Shown one piece after another: positions 58,701-64,000 of a stretch of DNA of 64,000 nt. The position numbers were made by a program, and so were the translations under genes. The notes below the pieces were generated by a model, which did no database searches, was not told the origin of the DNA, and worked only from the letters and a program-made list of their open reading frames with translations. Source of the stretch: Variovorax ginsengisoli (GTDB lineage: Bacteria > Pseudomonadota > Gammaproteobacteria > Burkholderiales > Burkholderiaceae_C); NCBI RefSeq assembly GCF_006438845.1, contig NZ_RCZJ01000002.1, forward strand, positions 1,223,086 to 1,287,085. The letters run 5' to 3'. Positions within the stretch are counted from its first letter, which is position 1. Every line of letters starts with the position of its first letter.

Positions 58701-59529
58701 GTTCGGCGTGCGCCCGTTGATGGCCGGCTGGAACGCGCTGTTCCACGACCCCGCGCCGTACGTGCCTGTCGCCACGCAGAGCGCCGAATGGAACCGCGGC
58801 GCCTACCTGGTCAACGGTCTGGGCCATTGCGGTGCCTGCCACACGCCACGCAACGCGCTGGGTGCAGAGCAGGGCGGCAGCGCTTTCCTGTCGGGCGCGA
58901 TGGTCGACGGCTGGGAGGCGCCCGCGCTCACCGGCCTGTCGAAGGCCGCCGTGCCATGGACGGCCGACGCGCTCTACGGCTACCTGCGCCACGGCCATGC
59001 GCCATCGAATGGCACGGCCGGCGGGCCGATGGCCGATGTGGTGCGCGAACTCCAGCAGGTGCCCGATGAAGACATCCGTGCCATGAGCACCTACCTCGCG
59101 TCCTTCAACCCGGCGGTGCCTGATCCGCCGGCGCTGGCGGCGCAGGCCGTGCAGTCCGCAGCGGCCAACAAGGGGCGCCTGCTCGGCGCGCCGCAGCGCC
59201 TGTTCGACAACGCCTGCGCCGCCTGTCACCACGACGGCGACGGGCCGACGCTGCTGGGCGTGAACACGCCGCTTGCGCTCAACAGCAACCTCACGAGCGA
59301 CCGGCCGGACAACCTGCTGCGCACCATCCTCGACGGCGTGCGCGAGCCGGCCACGAAGGACATCGGCTTCATGCCGGCTTTCGGCGACGCGCTGGATGAT
59401 GCGCAGATCGTCGAGCTGGCCGGCTACATGCGCGCACGTTTTGCGCCGCAAGCCGCGCCCTGGCCGACGCTGGCGAAGGACGTGGCGCGCCTGCGAGCCG
59501 ACCGCGCGGCCAACGCCCTCAACCGCTGA
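55774..59529 (+). CDS. nicB: Nicotinate dehydrogenase, molybdopterin/cytochrome c large subunit (NicB-like)
   Basis: A 1251-residue enzyme that hydroxylates nicotinate to 6-hydroxynicotinate. Residues 1 to about 780 are the molybdopterin domain in two halves (GHVDLGTGIQTALMQIVAEEL near 70, QGGTIASASIQI near 110, GAGESSSVPGTAAIANAI near 737). A DADADADADA linker and one membrane-like segment (about 820-842, WATVSALLIGGIGVLAGVLG) follow. Three c-type hemes come next: CAVCH at 873-877, CGACH at 1019-1023 and CAACH at 1148-1152. The hemes pass electrons to the respiratory chain, as in the P. putida NicAB enzyme. The gene ends abutting a convergent acyltransferase gene. Confidence 0.92.
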   Translation: MTKSRRADAPLTRAEFLSAEGVLVVTRPTPPAAPPTPGQPIAVSGNPAEGDEILLAVWDDGSASALHGHVDLGTGIQTALMQIVAEELDLGMPCIRVMLGDTARAPNQGGTIASASIQIHAQPLRLAAAQARAWLLERAAEWLGAPPASLEVRHGNVRVIDDASRQLTYAQLVAGQRTVLQLAPDTALKNPADYRVVGTRQPRVDIPAKLAGELVFVHDMRVPGMLHGRVVRPPYAGADHGDFIGNTLESIDESSIAHIPGVRAVVVLRDFVGIVAEREEHAEQAMRELRVRWKAWPGMPDLSNVAQALRDNPSTQRLLIDDGDVDGAIARAAQPMRRTYVWPYQMHASIGPSCALADWQPDATDGFALRVWTGSQSPHVLRADLAKLMDLQDVQVDVIRMEAAGCYGRNGADDVAADAALLARAAGAPVRVQLTREQEHAWEPKGAAQLMDVNGGLDAEGGIAAYDFETSYPSNGAPTLALLLTRAVEPVAQAYEMGDRTARPPYTVDNLRVKVNDMAPIVRASWLRGVSALPSSFAHESYIDELATAAGVDPVQFRLRHLHDERAAELVQATAQKAGWRMRTGPQEYADGGLGKGGDILFGQGFAYARYVHSKWPGYGAAWAAWVADVEVNRKTGEVHVRRVVVGHDAGMMVNPAGVEHQIHGNVIQTTSRALMEEVRFAPQQAGGAPAGEMVVGQPQSGVVANREWGGYPIINFRQVPVIEVMHMPRQGEVPLGAGESSSVPGTAAIANAIFDATGVRFREPPFTPEVVLAALNPLPAPAGGDADADADADAPRRVALPIAQPSRVPANAPWPKRKGAWATVSALLIGGIGVLAGVLGWRSTIAPVSLTAPVYSATTVERGRVLAAMGDCAVCHTAEGGQANAGGRAMDTPFGTIYTTNLTPDPETGLGRWSFSAFQRAMREGVSRDGHHLYPAFPYTAFAKTSDDDLQALYAYFMAMPPVQSATPKSDLKFPFGVRPLMAGWNALFHDPAPYVPVATQSAEWNRGAYLVNGLGHCGACHTPRNALGAEQGGSAFLSGAMVDGWEAPALTGLSKAAVPWTADALYGYLRHGHAPSNGTAGGPMADVVRELQQVPDEDIRAMSTYLASFNPAVPDPPALAAQAVQSAAANKGRLLGAPQRLFDNACAACHHDGDGPTLLGVNTPLALNSNLTSDRPDNLLRTILDGVREPATKDIGFMPAFGDALDDAQIVELAGYMRARFAPQAAPWPTLAKDVARLRADRAANALNR

Positions 59530-60471
59530 TCAAGCGTCGGTCTGCACCGTCTCCGCCGGCGTGACGGACGGCGTGGCCCCGGGTGGCATCAACGCGTCGA
59601 TCTCCTTGTCCTTGGCGGCCCAGATGCCGGCCAGCCAACGGTGGAACTTGCCGCGGAACACCGAGTCGGCGACGTAATCACCCTGCGCGAACGAAGGAGG
59701 AATCGGCACTTCGCGGGCCCGCACGACCACGCGCGCCGTGCGGCCGCAGAGAAAGTCCCAGAAGCTCGGCACGCCCTCGGGATAGACGATCGTCACGTCG
59801 ATCAGCGACTGAAACTTCGCGCCCATCGCTTCGAGTGCCAGCGCGAGCGCGCCAGACTTGGGCTTGAGCAGGTGGCGGTAGGGTGAGCCCTGCGACTTGT
59901 GCTTGTCGGCGGTGAAGCGCGTGCCCTCGGCGAAGTTCATCACGCTGGTGGGCACCAGCGCGAACTTCTCGCAGGCGCGGCGCGTGGTCTCGCGGTCCTG
60001 GCCGCGCAGCGCGGGGTTCTTGCGCAGGTCGGCCTTCGAATGGCGCGCCATGAACGGGAAGTCGAGCGCCCACCAGGCCAGGCCGATCACCGGCACGTAG
60101 ATGAGCTGCTGCTTGAGGAAGAACTTGAGCATCGGAATGCGGCGGTTCAGCGTGTGCTGCAGCACGAAGATGTCGACCCACGACTGGTGGTTGGCGTTCA
60201 CCAGGTACCAGCCGCGGTAGGTCAACGCGTCGACGCCCTGCACGTCCCACTTCGTACGCTGGGTCAGGCGCATCCAGCCGCTGTTGCAGGCGATCCAGGC
60301 GGTGGCGATCGCGTTGAGCACAGGATCGATGCGTTGCCGCACAGCCGCGAAGGGCAAGACCAGCTTCACCAGCGAGAACACGAAGACCAGGCTGCACCAG
60401 AACAAGGTGTTGATCACCAGCAGCAAAAAGGCGATGACGCCGCGAACGACAGGAGGCAGAAATCCGAGCAT
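59530..60471 (-). CDS. 1-acylglycerol-3-phosphate acyltransferase-like protein (YihG type)
   Basis: A 313-residue membrane-bound acyltransferase of the PlsC superfamily. N-terminal membrane helices occupy about residues 8-42 (VVRGVIAFLLLVINTLFWCSLVFVFSLV). The catalytic motif is H95-x4-D100 in NANHQSWVD, and the acceptor-binding motif is EGTR at 182-185. The overall length and the KFFLKQQLIYVPVIG segment resemble YihG/LPLAT_LCLAT1-like proteins. It would transfer an acyl chain to lysophosphatidic acid. Start at 60471 (MLGFLPPVVRG) is preferred over a longer frame. Confidence 0.88.
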   Translation of the reverse strand: MLGFLPPVVRGVIAFLLLVINTLFWCSLVFVFSLVKLVLPFAAVRQRIDPVLNAIATAWIACNSGWMRLTQRTKWDVQGVDALTYRGWYLVNANHQSWVDIFVLQHTLNRRIPMLKFFLKQQLIYVPVIGLAWWALDFPFMARHSKADLRKNPALRGQDRETTRRACEKFALVPTSVMNFAEGTRFTADKHKSQGSPYRHLLKPKSGALALALEAMGAKFQSLIDVTIVYPEGVPSFWDFLCGRTARVVVRAREVPIPPSFAQGDYVADSVFRGKFHRWLAGIWAAKDKEIDALMPPGATPSVTPAETVQTDA

Positions 60472-60672
60472 GGGCGAGGGGTGCCGCGAGGGCGTAAAAA
60501 AGCGCGAAGCGCCGATTGTGCGCATGGTGCGCGCGCATGCCTCGCGCGAGACCGATCCGGCCTTCAATTCCCCCGTCGTCTAGCGGGACCGGCGCACGCG
60601 TTATCGTTTGCGCCGCGCGCGGCCTTCGACGGCATCGGCGCACCTTCCAAATCCAAGAGCCCGAGACACACC

Positions 60673-61857
60673 ATGCCCCTTTCCCTTCACGCTTCCTCCT
60701 CACTCCCGCAAGACGTCGCGCGTGCCACGCTGGTCGGCCGCCTCTGGCAGCCGGACGTCGGCCCGGTCCTGGTGGCGGTGCATGGCGACCACCTGCACGA
60801 CCTGTCGCGTGTCGCGCCGACCATGAGCCAGCTGCTCGAGGGCGATGCACCCGCCGCGGCGGTGCGTGCTGCGCTGCAAGACGGGATCGCGCCGCGCATC
60901 GGCGACCTCGCGGCCGTGCTCGCCAACAGCGACGAGACCGCACGCGACACCACCCAGCCCTGGCTGCTCGCACCCTGCGACCTGCAGGCTGTGAAGGCCA
61001 GCGGCGTGACCTTCGTTGCCAGTCTGCTCGAACGCGTGATCGAAGAGCAGGCGCGCGGCGACGCCTCGCGTGCCCAGGCCACGCGCCAGGCCATCGGCGA
61101 CGTGCTGGGCGACAACCTCGCCGGCATCGTGCCGGGTTCCCCCGAGGCGGCGCGTGTGAAAGAGGTGCTGATCGCGCAGGGCGCCTGGTCGCAGTACCTC
61201 GAGGTCGGCATCGGGCCCGACGCGGAGATCTTCACCAAGGCGCCGGTGCTGGCGGCCGTGGGCACCGGCGCCGATGTCGGCATCCATTCCGGCTCGGTGT
61301 GGAACAACCCGGAGCCCGAGGTGGTGCTCGCCGTGAACAGCCGCGGCCAGACGCTCGGCGCGGCGCTGGGCAACGACGTGAACCTGCGCGATTTCGAAGG
61401 CCGCAGCGCGTTGCTGCTGGGCAAGGCCAAGGACAACAACGCATCGTGCGCCATCGGCCCCTTCATCCGGCTGTTCGACGCCGACTTCGGCATCGACAAC
61501 GTCCGGCGCATCACTGTCGGCCTGCAGGTCACCGGGCCCGAAGGCTTCACGATGGAAGGATCGAGCTCGCTGTCGAAGATCAGCCGCGACCCGCTCGACC
61601 TGGTGGGACAGGCCATCGGTGACCACCACGACTATCCGGACGGGCTGATGCTCTTCCTCGGCACGATGTTCGCGCCCACGCAAGACCGGCACGGCCCGGG
61701 CCAGGGCTTCACCCACGTGGTGGGCGACCAGGTGCGCATCGCGGCGCCGGAGCTCGGCGCGCTGGTCAACCGCGTGGTGCATGCCGACCAGGCGCCGCGC
61801 TGGACCTTCGGCATCACCGCGCTGATGCGCAACCTGGCGCAGCGCGGCCTGCTGTAG
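60673..61857 (+). CDS. Fumarylacetoacetate hydrolase family protein
   Basis: A 394-residue FAH-superfamily protein. The metal site is indicated by GPDAEIFTKAPVL, PEPEVVLAVNSRGQ (the E-x-E ligands) and NDVNLRDFEGRSALLLGKAKD in the second half, with GTMFAP near residue 336. The N-terminal 120 residues form a smaller domain. Family members hydrolyse or decarboxylate 2,4-dioxo acids or act in sugar-acid breakdown. It lies alone, divergent from the acyltransferase gene across a 201-bp spacer. The substrate is unknown. Confidence 0.87.
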   Translation: MPLSLHASSSLPQDVARATLVGRLWQPDVGPVLVAVHGDHLHDLSRVAPTMSQLLEGDAPAAAVRAALQDGIAPRIGDLAAVLANSDETARDTTQPWLLAPCDLQAVKASGVTFVASLLERVIEEQARGDASRAQATRQAIGDVLGDNLAGIVPGSPEAARVKEVLIAQGAWSQYLEVGIGPDAEIFTKAPVLAAVGTGADVGIHSGSVWNNPEPEVVLAVNSRGQTLGAALGNDVNLRDFEGRSALLLGKAKDNNASCAIGPFIRLFDADFGIDNVRRITVGLQVTGPEGFTMEGSSSLSKISRDPLDLVGQAIGDHHDYPDGLMLFLGTMFAPTQDRHGPGQGFTHVVGDQVRIAAPELGALVNRVVHADQAPRWTFGITALMRNLAQRGLL

Positions 61858-61908
61858 GTAGATCGACGGGCTCCGCACTGCCGTGAGGCGGCCGGCAGGC
61901 GGGCCCAT

Positions 61909-63438
61909 TCAGCGCAACGCCCGTCGGTATTGCACCGCCTCGGCCACGTGCGCGGTCTGCACCCCTTCGGCACCGGCGAGGTCGGCGATGGTGCGCGCCA
62001 CCTTCAATGCGCGGTGCGTGCTGCGTGCCGACCATCCGAGTCGGCCCGCCGCGGTGTGCAGAAACTGCAGCGCCGCCGGTTCGAGCGCCGCATGCCGGTC
62101 GATCGCGGTGCCCTGCAGGGCCTGGTTGGGCGTGCCCTGCCGCGCCATCGCGCGCTGGCGGGCCGCGACGACACGCTCGCGGATGGCCGCGGTCGACTCG
62201 CCCGGCGCGGCGTCGAGCAGCTGCTGCGGTGCGATGGCGGGCACCTCGACGTGCAGATCGATGCGGTCGAGCAGCGGGCCGCTGAGCTTGCCCTGGTAGC
62301 GCGCCACCTGCTCGGGCGTGCATCGGCAGGCCTTCAGCGCGGAGCCGAGGTAGCCGCAGGGGCAGGGGTTCATCGCGGCGATCAGTTGGAAGCGCGCCGG
62401 AAACTCGGCGCGCCGCGCGGCGCGAGAGATGGTGATGGTGCCGGTCTCGAGCGGCTCGCGCAGGGCCTCGAGGGCGGCGCGGGCGAACTCGGGAAACTCG
62501 TCGAGGAACAGGACGCCCTGGTGCGCCAGGGAAATTTCACCCGGCCGGGGCGGGGAGCCGCCGCCCACCAGCGCCACGGCGCTGGCCGTGTGGTGCGGGC
62601 TCGAGGTCGGGCGGCACATCCAGCGGTCGGTCTCGAAGCGGCCCGACAGGCTGGCGATGGCCGCGCTCTCCAGCGCTTCATCCACGGTCATCGGTGGGAG
62701 CAGCCCGGCAAAGCGGTGGGCGAGCATCGACTTGCCCGATCCTGGCGGCCCGACCATCAACAGGCCGTGCTGGCCGGCCGCGGCGATCTCGAGCGCGCGC
62801 TTGATGCCGGCCTGGCCCTTCACGTCGGCCAGGTCGGCGTACGGTGCGGACGGCGCACCGGGCCGGGGCTGGACGCGCGCCCAGCCTTCGCCGGGTTCGG
62901 CCGGCGCCGCGTTCTCGGCCCGCGGCAGGAACTGGCGGACGACGTCGAGCAGATGCCGCGCCCCATACACCTCGGCGCCCGGCACCAGCGCGGCCTCCTG
63001 GGCGCTGTCGGCGGGCAGCACCAGCCGCGTGGCGACGCCGCGCGTGTGCAGCGCCAGCGCCATGGCGAGCGCACCGCGTACCGGCCGAAGCTCGCCCGAG
63101 AGTGAGAGCTCGCCTGCAAATTCGTGGCCGGCCAGCTGGAGCGGATCGATCTGGCCGCTGGCGGCCAGGATGCCCAGCGCGATGGGGAGGTCGAAGCGCC
63201 CGGAATCCTTGGGCAGATCGGCGGGCGCCAGATTCACGGTGATGCGCTTGTTGTGAGGAAATTCGAGGCCCGCGTTCTGGATGGCGGAGCGCACGCGTTC
63301 GCGTGCTTCCTTCACCTCCACATCGGCCAGCCCCACCAGCGTGAAGCTCGGCAAGCCGTTGGCCAGATGCACCTCGACGGTGACGCTGGCCGCTTCGAGC
63401 CCGAGCAGGGCGCGGCTTTGCACCAAAGACAAACTCAT
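61909..63438 (-). CDS. yifB: YifB family Mg-chelatase-like AAA ATPase
   Basis: A 509-residue ATPase of the YifB/ComM type. The N-terminal lon-like domain (VTVEVHLANGLPSFTLVGLAD, KRITVNLAPADLPKDSGRFDLPIALGIL) precedes the AAA module with Walker A GPPGSGKS at residues 230-237, Walker B GVLFLDEFPEF and a MNPCPCGYLG zinc-like loop. Homologues (ComM) are hexameric helicases that help integrate incoming DNA during natural transformation. GGGAGAA precedes the ATG at 63438. It is divergent from the porin gene at 63649. Confidence 0.93.
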   Translation of the reverse strand: MSLSLVQSRALLGLEAASVTVEVHLANGLPSFTLVGLADVEVKEARERVRSAIQNAGLEFPHNKRITVNLAPADLPKDSGRFDLPIALGILAASGQIDPLQLAGHEFAGELSLSGELRPVRGALAMALALHTRGVATRLVLPADSAQEAALVPGAEVYGARHLLDVVRQFLPRAENAAPAEPGEGWARVQPRPGAPSAPYADLADVKGQAGIKRALEIAAAGQHGLLMVGPPGSGKSMLAHRFAGLLPPMTVDEALESAAIASLSGRFETDRWMCRPTSSPHHTASAVALVGGGSPPRPGEISLAHQGVLFLDEFPEFARAALEALREPLETGTITISRAARRAEFPARFQLIAAMNPCPCGYLGSALKACRCTPEQVARYQGKLSGPLLDRIDLHVEVPAIAPQQLLDAAPGESTAAIRERVVAARQRAMARQGTPNQALQGTAIDRHAALEPAALQFLHTAAGRLGWSARSTHRALKVARTIADLAGAEGVQTAHVAEAVQYRRALR

Positions 63439-63587
63439 TCTTCTCCCTTTCCCCAAGATGGTGCGATCTTGTTCGTCTTTTGCGACCGAACTCAGATTGG
63501 TGCACCGCAGCCTCCGCAAATCTCGGATCGACTTTTACAGCCGATTTGCCCACTGCCAAAGACCGTGCCGTGACAGGACGGTTGCAT

Positions 63588-63604
63588 TTGGCACGCTCCC
63601 TGCT
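63588..63604 (+). promoter_or_regulatory. Sigma-54 type promoter before the porin gene
   Basis: TTGGCACG-CTCC-CTGCT shows the -24 GG (63590-63591) and -12 GC (63602-63603) with the required 10-bp spacing. The -24 half matches TGGCACG exactly and the -12 half differs at one base. The start codon follows 45 nt later. A porin of this type often heads glnK-amtB nitrogen genes in related bacteria, which fits sigma-54 control; that part is beyond the window. Confidence 0.65.
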
Positions 63605-63648
63605 TTGAAAAAGTTCCCCTACCTTCAAAACTCCCGAGGAGCCATTCG

Positions 63649-64000
63649 ATGATGCACCGTAAAACCGCCCAGGCCCTGGCCGTGGTCGCCCTTGCTTCCC
63701 TGCCCATGTTCGCGAGTGCGCAGTTGACGGGCAACGTCGCCTTGACCAGCAACTACAAGTTCCGTGGGCAGGACCAGGACACGAGCAAAAACAAGGCCGT
63801 CAAGCCCGCGCTGCAAGGCGGCTTCGACTACGCCTTCGGCGAGACCGGCTGGTACATCGGCAACTGGAACTCCAGCGTCGAATGGCTGCCGGGCAACAGC
63901 ATCGAGAGCGACATCTACGGTGGCTACAAGTTCACCGGCGGCGGCGTGGCCTGGGACGTGGGTGCACTGACCTACATCTACCCGGGCAACAAGAACGGCA
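63649..64000 (+). CDS. TorF family putative porin, N-terminal part
   Basis: The first 117 codons are present; the gene runs out of the window. The signal peptide is MMHRKTAQALAVVALASLPMFASA, cleaved before QLTGNVALTSNYKFRGQDQD. The opening beta-strand pattern and FRGQDQ are typical of the TorF putative outer-membrane porin family. GAGGAG lies 7 nt before the first ATG; a second ATG follows directly. The sigma-54 type promoter in front suggests nitrogen control. Confidence 0.85.
   Translation, partial: MMHRKTAQALAVVALASLPMFASAQLTGNVALTSNYKFRGQDQDTSKNKAVKPALQGGFDYAFGETGWYIGNWNSSVEWLPGNSIESDIYGGYKFTGGGVAWDVGALTYIYPGNKNG

Noticed and set aside
55603..59451. 1282-codon open frame opposite nicB
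   Set aside because: Shadow of a gene with three heme motifs and molybdopterin signatures; R/H-rich translation only.

Overview
The window is GC-rich, densely coded DNA from a Burkholderiales bacterium, most likely of the Comamonadaceae and probably Variovorax. This placement is an inference from the gene content: a split cobalamin methionine synthase with an S-adenosylhomocysteine riboswitch, a HutC-type hut cluster with the formimidoylglutamate route, TorF-type porin, LivHM fusion permease, and typical intergenic repeats. No database was searched. There are no rRNA or tRNA genes, no CRISPR array and no recognisable transposase.

Layout. 1-6.2 kb: housekeeping genes (GTP-type PEP carboxykinase fragment, a small membrane protein with a long palindrome at its end, threonine dehydratase, a tandem AAA ATPase, an S41 lipoprotein protease). 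6.3-13.6 kb: a small defence island, with an XRE-ImmA/IrrE regulator plus PIN toxin behind a strikingly symmetric operator, converging on a complete type I restriction system (hsdR-hsdM-hsdS) whose first specificity domain looks AT-rich. 13.7-15.6 kb: recQ. 15.6-30 kb: a large histidine-utilisation region: an ABC importer, hutC, hutH, hutU, a partial amino-acid ABC importer, hutD, hutI, a 479-bp structured repeat, hutF, hutG and an FAD-linked oxidase. HutC-like operators lie before the importer and directly on the hutH start.

30-39.1 kb: methionine synthase split into two genes (homocysteine domain at 30.0 kb; folate/cobalamin/activation domains at 36.4 kb). They are separated by four unrelated genes (an SH3 protein, a LysR/PACE efflux pair and a DinG-type helicase) and a second copy of the 479-bp repeat. 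Only the second half carries the SAH riboswitch. 39.2-42.9 kb: a glycine-zipper protein, a LysR/SDR pair and a zinc-ribbon membrane protein.

42.9-59.5 kb: the most interesting region, a nicotinate/nicotinamide catabolic cluster. A nicotinamidase with a Tat-like signal and a NicAB-type molybdenum/cytochrome nicotinate dehydrogenase (aerobic front end) are combined with 6-hydroxynicotinate reductase, ferredoxin-NADP reductase and enamidase (the reductive ring-cleavage route known from Eubacterium barkeri). A TetR regulator, a Liv-type ABC importer, an UPF0280 (ApbE-like superfamily) protein and two paralogous 'amino acid synthesis' family proteins complete it. The last three have no assigned step. 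The UPF0280 protein is a candidate flavin-attachment factor for the reductase. 59.5-64 kb: acyltransferase, FAH-family hydrolase, YifB-type AAA ATPase and the start of a TorF-type porin behind a sigma-54 type promoter.
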